64,000 nucleotides of DNA. Source: an uncultured Candidatus Pelagibacter sp. (GTDB lineage Bacteria > Pseudomonadota > Alphaproteobacteria > Pelagibacterales > Pelagibacteraceae). Both the position numbers and the translations under genes were made by a program. The stretch lies in assembly GCA_905612335.1 (NCBI GenBank), contig CAJQRT010000026.1:1-64000 (forward strand). The letters run 5' to 3'. Below, piece by piece: positions 54,886 to 63,544 of this stretch. Positions within the stretch are counted from its first letter, which is position 1. Each line of letters begins with the position of its first letter. A model generated the notes under the pieces. It was not told where the DNA came from. It saw only the letters and a list, made by a program, of their open reading frames with translations, and made no database searches.

Positions 54886-55652
54886 ACCTTGAAGAAAAAA
54901 AGAAAATTACCCTTTCGCTTATAGAAACTTTTGATAAAGCAAGTCAGGTAGCGTTGGATTTGAGAGCGGCTGGTTTAAAAAAAGAAATTAAGTCTGACAA
55001 TACCCCTGTGAGTAATGGTGATATTGAAGTTAATAAAATTTTAACCAGCAAGATTCAAGAAATAACCCCAAATATTGCTATTGTTTCAGAAGAGAGCGCC
55101 AACCATAAAATGGATACTGATTTAAATAATTTTTGGTTAATCGATCCAATTGATGGTACTAGAGATTATATTAATAACCGAGATGAGTTTACTTTAAATG
55201 CAGCACTAATATTAGACAAAAAACCAGCAATTGGAATCATAACAGTTCCTGCTAAGAAAAGAGTTTTTTACTCCTACGGTCTATCTCACAGTTATGAATT
55301 AATTGATAACCAAGAAATTTCATTAATGAATAAAAAGAAAAACTTTGATGGGCAAACAGCAGTAAGCTATTCAAACGACCTTAAGCCAGAAATTTTAGAA
55401 ATTCATAAAAAATATAAGATAAGTTCTTTTCAAAAAATGAAAAGCTCACTAAAATTTTGCGTAATTGCTGCAGGTGAATTTGACATGTATGTTGCCGAGC
55501 CAAGAGCTTGTGAATGGGATATTGCAGCAGGTCATGCAATCCTTGAGCACTCTGGGGGTAAGGTAACTGATTTTGATTATAATGAAATACTTTATGGAAA
55601 ACCTGAGTTTAAAAACCCAAGTTTAATTTTAAAAAGTAAAAATATATTATAA
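54882..55652 (+). CDS. cysQ: 3'(2'),5'-bisphosphate nucleotidase (CysQ-like)
   Basis: Inositol monophosphatase-fold phosphatase of 256 residues. Metal ligands are Glu70-Glu71 and the motif WLIDPIDGTRDYI (Asp88, Asp91); the second motif is CEWDIAAGHAILEHSGG. The length and RDYINNRDEFT region favour CysQ, which removes PAP from sulfate assimilation, over inositol phosphatase. The link to the sulfur genes in this window is by function only. Confidence 0.85.
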   Translation: MNLEEKKKITLSLIETFDKASQVALDLRAAGLKKEIKSDNTPVSNGDIEVNKILTSKIQEITPNIAIVSEESANHKMDTDLNNFWLIDPIDGTRDYINNRDEFTLNAALILDKKPAIGIITVPAKKRVFYSYGLSHSYELIDNQEISLMNKKKNFDGQTAVSYSNDLKPEILEIHKKYKISSFQKMKSSLKFCVIAAGEFDMYVAEPRACEWDIAAGHAILEHSGGKVTDFDYNEILYGKPEFKNPSLILKSKNIL

Positions 55653-55798
55653 TGGATGAACAATTAAGAATAATTTTGATAATTATAGTTTCTGTTTCTA
55701 TTTTTGGTTTATTAGTTTTTGTATTTGTTAAAAACGTTATTAGAAATAGAATTAAGTCTCTTGTTGAAGAAGAGGAGGAAGAAAAGAGATTAAAGTAA
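55652..55798 (+). CDS. Small single-helix membrane protein (48 aa)
   Basis: Frame MDEQLRIILIIIVSVSIFGL with a hydrophobic helix (residues 6-28) then a charged tail with a run of Glu and Lys. It overlaps the cysQ stop by one base (TAATG), supporting co-translation. No family recognised. It overlaps the convergent recX end by 9 bases. Confidence 0.5.
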   Translation: MDEQLRIILIIIVSVSIFGLLVFVFVKNVIRNRIKSLVEEEEEEKRLK

Positions 55799-56344
55799 TC
55801 GAATTATTTTAACATAGTCTGCTTGGTCGATATCCATGATCCTTTTTGATGTTTCAAAATCAAAACCATTTCTTGCTAGTAAAGCTATATCCTTTTTGTA
55901 AAATAATACTCTGTTATCTTCTACCCTTGCTGGTCCAATTCTTTTTTTTTTACATATTTTTATTCCTGAAAAAAAATCTTGATCTGAGTTATCTTCTTTA
56001 ATCTTATCTATTGTTTCTTTAATGTAACGATCGTTAATCCCCTTCGTCATTAAATAGTTTCTAATTTTATTAACTGAACTACCTCTTTGAATTAAGCTTC
56101 TTGATTTACTTTCAGAATAGAATTTGTCATTGATAAACTTAGTTTTTTCAAGATCTTGTAAAACAACATCAATTAAGTCTGTAATATCTTTTTTTTTAAT
56201 ATTTTCTAAATTAGCTTTTAGATACTTCTTTAATAGATAGGTTCTAAGCTGTTGTTTAGATGGGGCATATCTTTCAATATATGCAAATGAGAAATTTCTC
56301 ATCTCCTCTACCGTAACTTGCAATGTTTTTTTTCTATTTCTCAT
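55790..56344 (-). CDS. recX: RecX-family regulatory protein
   Basis: Helical regulator of RecA filaments, 184 residues. The SFAYIERYAPSKQQLRTYLLKK start and the FINDKFYSESKSRSLIQRGSS segment fit the three-helix RecX repeats. It is not next to recA here. Divergent from the ABA4-like gene. Confidence 0.8.
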   Translation of the reverse strand: MRNRKKTLQVTVEEMRNFSFAYIERYAPSKQQLRTYLLKKYLKANLENIKKKDITDLIDVVLQDLEKTKFINDKFYSESKSRSLIQRGSSVNKIRNYLMTKGINDRYIKETIDKIKEDNSDQDFFSGIKICKKKRIGPARVEDNRVLFYKKDIALLARNGFDFETSKRIMDIDQADYVKIIRLL

Positions 56345-56381
56345 ATGAATCCTAATAGCTTATTGTATAATACACTAAAAA

Positions 56382-56855
56382 ATGATCGATCAAATCTATA
56401 CATATTTTACAATTGAAATAATTTTTCTTTGGTTAAATCTAGGTGTATTACCTTTTTGGTTAATATTAGTCTTCTTTCCACAATCTCAGATATGTAGAGT
56501 TTTTATTACATCCATTTTTCCTTTCATCATTTTAAGTTTTGCCTATGGTTATTTAACTTATGTGCTGTTTAATGAGGGTTATGACTTTATTAGAAATTTT
56601 GAACTATATTTAGGCTTGGATTCAATTGGTTATTTATTTAACGATAAATCCTTCTTAATTCTTTTTTGGACTCATTTTCTGTCTATCAATTTATTTTGTG
56701 GAGGATGGATTGTTAAAGATTCACAAAAATTCGGTATCAATAAAATAATAATGTCTTTTCCTGTATTAATAACTTACTTTATTGGACCGATAGGACTTAC
56801 TCTTTATTGGATTATAAGAATTTTTTACGCAAAAAGAATTAATCTATATGACTAA
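56382..56855 (+). CDS. ABA4-like (DUF4281) membrane protein
   Basis: A 157-residue protein with four hydrophobic segments. NLGVLPFWLILVFFPQSQ, THFLSINLFCGGWIVKD and YFIGPIGLTLYWIIR match the DUF4281 pattern found in cyanobacteria, plants and proteobacteria, named for abscisic-acid-deficient 4. Biochemical function in bacteria is unknown. It overlaps the next gene by 8 bases. Confidence 0.82.
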   Translation: MIDQIYTYFTIEIIFLWLNLGVLPFWLILVFFPQSQICRVFITSIFPFIILSFAYGYLTYVLFNEGYDFIRNFELYLGLDSIGYLFNDKSFLILFWTHFLSINLFCGGWIVKDSQKFGINKIIMSFPVLITYFIGPIGLTLYWIIRIFYAKRINLYD

Positions 56856-57432
56856 GGAGATAGATTTCTATTTTGATTTTATTAGTCCCTATACATATCT
56901 AGCTTACAAAAAAATCCAATCTTTACCAAAGGATATTAATATAAATTATAAACCCATTTTATTGGGTGGTCTTCATAACTTAGAAGGAATAACAGCACCA
57001 GCGTTTGTCAAATCTAAATTAAAACATATGAAAAGTGACTGCTTGTTAATTGCAAAAAAAAATAATTTTGATTTTAAATGGAACTCTAAATTTCCTATAA
57101 ACACATTAAATATTATGCGTGGTTATCTTGATATCAATTCATCAAATCAGGCACAATATATTAAAATAATGTTTGATGCTTATTGGAGGGATAATCTGGA
57201 TATCTCTAAAGAAGAAATTTTAACACCCCTACTTGCGCAATGTAAAATTGATAAAAAAATTTTTTTTAAAACAATTAAAGATCCTGTTATTAAAGACAAA
57301 TTAAAAAATGCCACTAAAAATGCCCATGAAAAAGAAGTTTTTGGAGCACCAACTTTTATTGTTAATAATAAAATATTTTGGGGGCAAGATCGATTGGAAT
57401 TTGCCTTAGATGAATATAATAAAATAGATTAA
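56848..57432 (+). CDS. DsbA-fold 2-hydroxychromene-2-carboxylate isomerase-like protein
   Basis: Thioredoxin-fold protein of 194 residues with DFYFDFISPYTYLAYKKI at the start and KEVFGAPTFIVNNKIFWGQD near the C-terminus, the two hallmarks of this kappa-class GST-like family. The position equivalent to the catalytic Ser is in FISPY. Likely glutathione-dependent; substrate unknown. Confidence 0.85.
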   Translation: MTKEIDFYFDFISPYTYLAYKKIQSLPKDININYKPILLGGLHNLEGITAPAFVKSKLKHMKSDCLLIAKKNNFDFKWNSKFPINTLNIMRGYLDINSSNQAQYIKIMFDAYWRDNLDISKEEILTPLLAQCKIDKKIFFKTIKDPVIKDKLKNATKNAHEKEVFGAPTFIVNNKIFWGQDRLEFALDEYNKID

Positions 57433-57812
57433 ACTATTTTAAAGTCACTTTGACTAATTGCTGCAAAACCACCATCAATGTGAGAAACATTTTCAAAGCC
57501 CATTTCTTTCAATGATTTAGCTGCAAGTGCAGATCTTAATCCACCAGCACAGAATAAAACCATCTCTTTAGTCATATCAAGCTTTCCACTTTTAAAATAA
57601 GGACCTTCTGGATCTAACCAAAATTCTAACATTCCACGAGGAATATGGTTTGAATTTTCTACTCTTCCCGTTTTATCTAATTCACCTTTTTCTCTGATAT
57701 CAATTAAGTTACATTTACCTTCATTGAATAAAGTTAAGGCCTCATCTGTATTGATTGTTTTAATTTCTTTAAGCGCTTCTGAAACTAATGTTTGTGATGA
57801 TTTTATATTCAT
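57429..57812 (-). CDS. Rhodanese-domain protein
   Basis: Single rhodanese domain, 127 residues. NLIDIREKGEL is the CH2A region and the active-site loop is VLFCAGGLRS with Cys88. Probably carries persulfide sulfur. It converges with the isomerase gene (4-base overlap). Confidence 0.87.
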   Translation of the reverse strand: MNIKSSQTLVSEALKEIKTINTDEALTLFNEGKCNLIDIREKGELDKTGRVENSNHIPRGMLEFWLDPEGPYFKSGKLDMTKEMVLFCAGGLRSALAAKSLKEMGFENVSHIDGGFAAISQSDFKIV

Positions 57813-57854
57813 AATTTTTAGTATACATATGTAACAATATAATCAAATAAAATT

Positions 57855-58319
57855 ATGAAAATCAATTCTAAAGCACCTTTGTTTAAATTAAACTCAACTG
57901 ATAATGAGATTTATTCTTTAAAAGATTCACTTGGCAAATATGTAGTTCTTTATTTTTATCCTAAAGATGACACTCCCGGATGTACAATTGAGACTAATGA
58001 TTTTAATAAATTATTACCTAAATTTAAAAAACTGAATTGTGATGTATTTGGTATCTCTAAAGATGATCTAAAAAGTCACCATAAATTTAAGGAAAAATAT
58101 AAGATCAGATTTGATCTTTTATCTGATGTAGAGCTTAATATTTTAAAAAAATACAAAGTTTGGGCTAAGAAGAAATTCATGGGAAGAGAGTTTATGGGTA
58201 TAGTAAGAACAACTTTCTTAATTGATCAAAATGGTAAAATTATAAAAATTTGGAACAATGTAAAAGTTAAAGATCACGCTAAAGAAGTCCTTGATATCTT
58301 AAAAAATCCTCAAAAATAA
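57855..58319 (+). CDS. bcp: Peroxiredoxin, Bcp/PrxQ type
   Basis: Thiol peroxidase of 154 residues. The peroxidatic Cys43 is in DDTPGCTIETNDF. The resolving Cys that many Bcp proteins carry five residues later is replaced (Thr-Asn), so this is a one-Cys type or uses Cys62-region residues. No terminator is obvious after the stop. Confidence 0.9.
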   Translation: MKINSKAPLFKLNSTDNEIYSLKDSLGKYVVLYFYPKDDTPGCTIETNDFNKLLPKFKKLNCDVFGISKDDLKSHHKFKEKYKIRFDLLSDVELNILKKYKVWAKKKFMGREFMGIVRTTFLIDQNGKIIKIWNNVKVKDHAKEVLDILKNPQK

Positions 58320-58374
58320 AAAAGACCCCATTTAGGTGCTTATTTTCTAACTATAAGAAGGAGGTATTTATTTA

Positions 58375-59676
58375 TTAGTCTCTGATTGCGTAAGCTCTAA
58401 CTCCTATTTCCGCAACGTCAGTTCCAAGTTTTTCAGCTTCTTTACTGATACGTAAACCAACAGTTGCTTTCAAAGTTTTGAAGATAATAAATGAAAGTAT
58501 GAAACTGAAAGAACAAATTGCTAAAACACCTGTAAACTGTATTCCAAAAGTTGTATCTGAGTTAGTAATCGGAGCTATTAATGTTCCAAATATTCCTGAA
58601 AACATATGAACTGGGATGGCACCAACAACATCATCAAGTCCTCTTCTTTCTAAAAATTTTGTACCAAAATACATTATTAAAGATCCAGTAGAACCAATGG
58701 TTATTGATAAACCTGGTGTAGGATTAAGAGGCTCAGCAGTGATAGCAACTAAACCAGCTAACGCACCATTCAACATCATGACAACATCTGTTTTACCATC
58801 TAATAATCTTGTAACAACAGCACCAGTTATAACACCTCCTGCACCAGCAAGGTGAGTGTTTACTGCAATTTTACTAATAGCAGTTACATCATCAAATGTT
58901 CCCATTGCAAGTTGGCTAAAACCATTAAATCCAAACCATCCAAACCATAATAAAAATGTTCCAAGTGTAACTAAAGGAATACTTGAAGCTGCAAAAGGTA
59001 CCAATGATTTAGTTTCTCCTTTTTTTCCAAATCTACCTTCTCTAGCACCTAGAACTATCACACCTGCTAAAGCTGCAGAACCACCACAAGCATGTACAAG
59101 AGTTGATCCAGCAAAATCAGAAAATCCTAATGTTGCTAACCAACCACCACCCCACTGCCAACCCATTGAAACTGGGTATATAAATCCACCCATTAATGCT
59201 GCAAAAATAAAGAAAGGCCATATTTTAATTCTTTCAGCTACTGCTCCTGAAACAATTGAGACTGTTGCACAAACAAACATTGCCTGAAAGAACCAGTCTG
59301 AACTATCTGAATAACCTGTTTCTATACTTGAGTTAGCACTCCAAATTGTAAATGTTCCTATATAGCCACCCTCTGGAATTCCATAAGCTAAATTATAACC
59401 AAATAAAAAAAATACGATTGAACAGATAGCAAATTTTCCTACATTTTTTGCTGCAATAGTTGATACACTTTTTGTAGTAACCAAACCACATTCAAGCATA
59501 CAAAAACCTGCTGCCATTAATGCTACTAAAACTGAACCTATATAAAATGCTAAAGTATTAAAAATATACTGGCCTTCTACTGATATTGTTGTTTCAGCAT
59601 TACTGGCATTACACATGCTAAGTAAAAATATTAGACTAATAATTGGTGATGATATAATTTTAATTTTTTTCGACAT
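58375..59676 (-). CDS. amt: Ammonium transporter
   Basis: Amt/Rh channel of 433 residues: an N-terminal signal-like helix, then eleven membrane segments. GFCMLECGLVTTKS, GFSDFAGSTLVHACGGSAAL (with the pore-region Asp) and GAIPVHMFSGIFGTL with pore His are intact. A strong AGGAGG site precedes the ATG. No glnK gene is beside it in this window. Confidence 0.95.
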   Translation of the reverse strand: MSKKIKIISSPIISLIFLLSMCNASNAETTISVEGQYIFNTLAFYIGSVLVALMAAGFCMLECGLVTTKSVSTIAAKNVGKFAICSIVFFLFGYNLAYGIPEGGYIGTFTIWSANSSIETGYSDSSDWFFQAMFVCATVSIVSGAVAERIKIWPFFIFAALMGGFIYPVSMGWQWGGGWLATLGFSDFAGSTLVHACGGSAALAGVIVLGAREGRFGKKGETKSLVPFAASSIPLVTLGTFLLWFGWFGFNGFSQLAMGTFDDVTAISKIAVNTHLAGAGGVITGAVVTRLLDGKTDVVMMLNGALAGLVAITAEPLNPTPGLSITIGSTGSLIMYFGTKFLERRGLDDVVGAIPVHMFSGIFGTLIAPITNSDTTFGIQFTGVLAICSFSFILSFIIFKTLKATVGLRISKEAEKLGTDVAEIGVRAYAIRD

Positions 59677-59770
59677 TAAGACCTCCTGATTAAGTAATTA
59701 CTTATATTCAGGATCTAGTTTTAATCTAATGCTGATGTGTAAAAAGGGGTATGCTATATTTGCATATACT

Positions 59771-59803
59771 AACAGCCTTATTACATTTCTGTAAAAGGCT
59801 GTT
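59771..59803 (-). terminator. Strong hairpin downstream of the HU gene
   Basis: On the minus strand the outer stem AACAGCCTT/AAGGCTGTT encloses an inner TTACA/TGTAA stem and a GAAA tetraloop. It starts about 19 bases after the HU stop. No clear T-run follows, so it may act as an mRNA-stabilising 3' hairpin or a weak terminator. Confidence 0.65.
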
Positions 59804-59821
59804 AATGAATTTGGTATTTAA

Positions 59822-60097
59822 TTACTTATTAAATATTTCTTTAAGTGCTTTAGCTGGTAAGAACTTAACTTTTTGAGAAGCACCAATTTGGATTTGCTCT
59901 CCAGTTCTAGGATTTCTTCCAACTCTAGCTTTTCTTTTTGCTACTTTGTAAGTTCCAAATCCAGCAATTTTCACTGTATCGTCACCTTTTAAAGCATCTA
60001 GAATAGTGTTTGTAATAGTATCGAAAGTACGCTCAGCATCAGCTTTACTTAGGTTTAGAGAACCTGAAAGTTGTGCTATTAATTGTTTTTTGTTCAT
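59822..60097 (-). CDS. hup: DNA-binding protein HU
   Basis: Nucleoid protein of 91 residues. The conserved VKIAGFGTYKVAKRKARVGR and NPRTGEQIQI segments form the DNA-binding arms. Dimeric architecture is expected. Promoter and leader lie in 60098-60236, where I see nothing else. Confidence 0.97.
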   Translation of the reverse strand: MNKKQLIAQLSGSLNLSKADAERTFDTITNTILDALKGDDTVKIAGFGTYKVAKRKARVGRNPRTGEQIQIGASQKVKFLPAKALKEIFNK

Positions 60098-60236
60098 ATT
60101 TTAGCTCCGGTTTTATTGGTTATTTCCACATAATTGACATTAAAGCCCATAAATCAAGCTTTTTATTAGTGTCTCTTAAAATAAAAACCCCAATATATTG
60201 TGATTTGTTAAATAAATGTTGATTTTAATGGGTTAT

Positions 60237-61370
60237 TTAAGAAATATAATTATCAAAAAACTTAAATAAACCGACGTCTTTTAGATCATTAAACGTTGTA
60301 AAAAACATCAATGATAGCAATAAAAACATTCCGATTCGAAAAAAACCTTCTTGAGTTTTTTGTGATAATGGGCGCCCTAACACTTTTTCAATACTATAAA
60401 ACATTAAATGTCCTCCATCTAACATTGGAATTGGGAACAGATTTATCAAACCTAAACTAATAGAAATGTAAGCCATAAGGCTAATAAAAGGTAAAATACC
60501 AAATTCTGCAACTTGTCCACTAATTTTAGCTATTCGAATTGGCCCACCTAACTGCGAACTATCACCTTTTCCAGTAAGCATACTACCTATATATTTAAGA
60601 GAAGAAGTACTTACATAATAAACTTCATTAACAGCATAAAACAGTGCTTTAGCAGGGCCAAGTTTAACGTGGTTTACTTCGTTATTATAAGCTCCAAGCT
60701 TAATACCAACCATACGTTTACTAATTTTGTTTCCAAGATTATCTTCTCCATCAACAATATTAGGTTTTACCCTAAAAATTAAATCTTCATCATATCTGTT
60801 TACTGTAAAATTGATGATTTCATCAGTAGACATCATTATGAATTTTGATACTTCCATGATGCTCTTAACTTTATTGCCGTCAATTGAGACTATAACGTCA
60901 TTATTTTTAAGACCAGCTACCATTGCAGGGCTATCTTTTTGAACTTCGTTGATTACAGCTGGAGTAAAGTCTTTTCCAACAAACATATAAACTGAAAAAA
61001 ATATTAGAATTGCTAATAAAAAATTAGCTAAAGGGCCACCAAATACAATTAAAGATCGTTGATATAAAGGTTTTAGTACAAATAGCTTATCCTGATCTTC
61101 TTTACTATATTCTTTTATAATTTTATCATTGTCAGCTTGGCTATAAACGTTTCTATCACCAAAAAATTTAACATACCCCCCAAGTGGTATCAAGCAAACT
61201 TTCCATCTAGTACCAGATTTGTCATTCCAACCAAACATCTCTTTACCAAAACCTATTGAAAAATCAGTAACCCCTACTCCAAAACGTTTTGCAAAATAAT
61301 AATGCCCATATTCATGAATAAAAACAACGACAACAATTAAGGCTATAAAGGGTAATATATATGAAAGCAT
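60237..61370 (-). CDS. rseP: Site-2 protease RseP
   Basis: Intramembrane zinc metalloprotease (377 residues). Zinc motif HEYGH spans residues 19-23 and the second motif is FPIPMLDGGHL. One PDZ domain is visible around residues 125-200. It cleaves anti-sigma factors or remnant signal peptides; neighbours normally found with it (bamA, dxr) are not in this window. Confidence 0.93.
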   Translation of the reverse strand: MLSYILPFIALIVVVVFIHEYGHYYFAKRFGVGVTDFSIGFGKEMFGWNDKSGTRWKVCLIPLGGYVKFFGDRNVYSQADNDKIIKEYSKEDQDKLFVLKPLYQRSLIVFGGPLANFLLAILIFFSVYMFVGKDFTPAVINEVQKDSPAMVAGLKNNDVIVSIDGNKVKSIMEVSKFIMMSTDEIINFTVNRYDEDLIFRVKPNIVDGEDNLGNKISKRMVGIKLGAYNNEVNHVKLGPAKALFYAVNEVYYVSTSSLKYIGSMLTGKGDSSQLGGPIRIAKISGQVAEFGILPFISLMAYISISLGLINLFPIPMLDGGHLMFYSIEKVLGRPLSQKTQEGFFRIGMFLLLSLMFFTTFNDLKDVGLFKFFDNYIS

Positions 61371-61433
61371 AATTTAATTATTTTAGTTGAATATTTCTTA
61401 ATACTCAATGTTAATTTAGATATAGACTATTTT

Positions 61434-62330
61434 TTATTTTGCTATCAAAATAAAAATGACACCAATCCCAAATACTATAATTCCAATTATTTCAATAAAT
61501 CTAATTTTTTCTTTAAAATAATATCTTGAAGATATGTAGCTAAACAATAATTCAATTTGTCCAACTGCTCTCACAATTGCTGCTTGCGTTAAAGTAAATA
61601 CATAAAACCAAGATAGGGTTGCTATGAATCCGCAAAAGCCCGTTGCTACACATTGTTTTTTGTTTTGGTATATTTTTTTAAACTGTTCTTTTTCGAACAA
61701 AAAAATATAAATTGTTAAAAGAAAAGTTTGAATCAAAACTCCAAAAAACAAGGTGCTTAAAGCCATTTCAAAATTAGACTTTAAGTCTACTAAGCTCAGT
61801 GCTGCTGCTCTGAAAGCCACCACACTTAAAGCTAATAAAAAACCACAGGCTAATCCTACCAAAGTAGCTTTTGATAATAAATTTTTAAAAATAACATTAC
61901 GATCTTTAGTAGAAAATATAAACACTCCAACTGTAGAAATAATGATACCTATAATAGTCAAAAAATTAAATCTATCGTGTAAAATAACAACTTCTAAGAT
62001 TGCAATTTGAACTACTTCGGTTTTGCTTAAAGTTGTTCCAATCATAAAATTAGAAAGTTGAAAAGAATACAAAAGAAGAAACGTAAAAAAAATCTGAGAG
62101 ACAGCTGCTAAAAAAATATAAAATAAAAAATTATCTTGTTGAATCGTAAAACGTACCATTTCAAAGTTTTGAAAATAAGAAAAATATAATATGAAAGCAA
62201 ACGGTAAACAAAAAGCAAATCTCACATAAGTAGATGCTACCAAGGATATATCTTTGTTGAGATTTTTTTGTAGACCCGATCTTAAATTTTGAAAAAAAGC
62301 AGCAAATATTGTGAGTAATATCCAGTTCAT
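61434..62330 (-). CDS. EamA/DMT-superfamily transporter
   Basis: Ten hydrophobic segments in 298 residues in a two-fold repeat (about five helices each half), as in drug/metabolite transporters. GTTLSKTEVVQIAILEVV in the first half and VRAVGQIELLFSYISSRYYF in the second mark the EamA pattern. Substrate unknown. Confidence 0.82.
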   Translation of the reverse strand: MNWILLTIFAAFFQNLRSGLQKNLNKDISLVASTYVRFAFCLPFAFILYFSYFQNFEMVRFTIQQDNFLFYIFLAAVSQIFFTFLLLYSFQLSNFMIGTTLSKTEVVQIAILEVVILHDRFNFLTIIGIIISTVGVFIFSTKDRNVIFKNLLSKATLVGLACGFLLALSVVAFRAAALSLVDLKSNFEMALSTLFFGVLIQTFLLTIYIFLFEKEQFKKIYQNKKQCVATGFCGFIATLSWFYVFTLTQAAIVRAVGQIELLFSYISSRYYFKEKIRFIEIIGIIVFGIGVIFILIAK

Positions 62331-62499
62331 CTATTTTGTCTATTTGATTATTATTACTTAAGACTTTAAATTTATTAAAATATATAATCTTTATTTATGA
62401 GCTCTGATATAAAAAATTTTTTGAAATTAATAAATAATCCAACTTGTATTTTTTTTAAAAGTAAGATTAACTTATGGAAATTAATTTAAAGGGGAAATA

Positions 62500-63489
62500 A
62501 TGAAAACAATTAAACAGTTAGTATTAGCTTCTATTTTAGTTTTATTTGCATCTGCAGTTTTTGCAGAGACTAAAATGAGAATCACCCTTCAACTTCCTTT
62601 AAAAGCCCACTTAGGTCAAAACCTTTTGGTGTTTAAAAAAGAATTGGAGAAACGATCAGATATCATAGTTGAAATCTATGATTCCGCGCAACTTTATAAA
62701 GATAAAGAAGTTCCACAAGCAGTAGGTTCAGGAGCAATCGAAGCGGGTGTGGCATCTCTTACAAGATTTGCTGGTACAAACCCTGAAGTAGATATTTTTT
62801 ATTTGCCCTTCTTATTTGATTCAGAAAAGAAAATTAGAAAAGCAACTAAATCTGGATCTGAAATTAGACAAATATTAGACCCTGCAATTTCAAAATCAGG
62901 AGCTGTACCTTTATACTATCAAGCTTACGGTTCTGCTGTGATGCTATCTAACGGAACTCCAATGAACACTCCAGCTGCTTTTAAAAATAAAAAAATCAGA
63001 GTATTTGGAAAAACTTTAGGAGCATTTGTTAGCTCTCTTGGTGCAAAGCCTGCTTTAATTTCAGGTTCTGAACAATATTTAGCTTACCAACGAGGAACTG
63101 TTGATGCTGGAATGACGGGTGTGTCTGGAGTTAAATCTAGAAAACTTTATCAAGTGATGGATACTTTAACAGTAACTAATCATGGTGATATTGAATTTGT
63201 ACTTGTGGTTAATGAAAAATGGTTAAGCTCACTAACTATGAAACAAAGAAAAGCAATAACCGAGGCATCAAAAATTGCAGAAAAAGCAGTTAGAGATGAT
63301 ATGTCTGGAATAGAAGCCAGAGCTTATAAAGAAGCAAAAGATAATGGAATGAAGATAGTAGAATTATCTGGTGCTGAACTTAAAGTGTTAAAAAAGGCTT
63401 CTTCTTCAGTGATCACTGATTACATCGAAAGAACTGGTGGAAAAGGTGGAGTTGGAGATAAATTAGTTAAAGCAGCTAACAAACTTTAA
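62500..63489 (+). CDS. TRAP transporter solute-binding protein (DctP family)
   Basis: Periplasmic binding protein of 329 residues. A Shine-Dalgarno AAAGGGG lies before the ATG; signal peptide cleaved near residue 22 (VFA). The central KNKKIRVFGKTLGAFVSSLG contains the Arg that contacts a carboxylate in this family, and QYLAYQRGTVDAGMTG follows. It is a distinct DctP type from the one at 22273, so a different ligand is expected. First gene of an operon cut by the window end. Confidence 0.9.
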   Translation: MKTIKQLVLASILVLFASAVFAETKMRITLQLPLKAHLGQNLLVFKKELEKRSDIIVEIYDSAQLYKDKEVPQAVGSGAIEAGVASLTRFAGTNPEVDIFYLPFLFDSEKKIRKATKSGSEIRQILDPAISKSGAVPLYYQAYGSAVMLSNGTPMNTPAAFKNKKIRVFGKTLGAFVSSLGAKPALISGSEQYLAYQRGTVDAGMTGVSGVKSRKLYQVMDTLTVTNHGDIEFVLVVNEKWLSSLTMKQRKAITEASKIAEKAVRDDMSGIEARAYKEAKDNGMKIVELSGAELKVLKKASSSVITDYIERTGGKGGVGDKLVKAANKL

Positions 63490-63502
63490 TATAAAATTAA
63501 TT

Positions 63503-63541
63503 AAGCCCTATGTTATTATTAATAGCCTAGGGCTTTTTTTT
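63503..63541 (+). terminator. Rho-independent hairpin between binding-protein and permease genes
   Basis: An AAGCCCTA / TAGGGCTT 8-bp stem with a 17-base loop followed by a run of T. It lies 13 bases after the dctP stop and just before dctQ. This is the same layout as at 22212-22249. Confidence 0.85.
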
Positions 63542-63544
63542 AAA

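Noticed and set aside
58856..59287. 143-codon plus-strand frame inside amt
   Set aside because: It is antisense to a strongly conserved transporter gene and its Pro/Asn-rich product has no family pattern.
59748..59769. Imperfect palindrome GTATGC...GCATATAC upstream of amt
   Set aside because: Only five perfectly paired bases per arm in AT-rich DNA; not enough to call an operator.
62397..62489. 30-codon frame upstream of the second TRAP binding protein
   Set aside because: No ribosome-binding site, no recognisable features, and it lies in the expected promoter/leader region.
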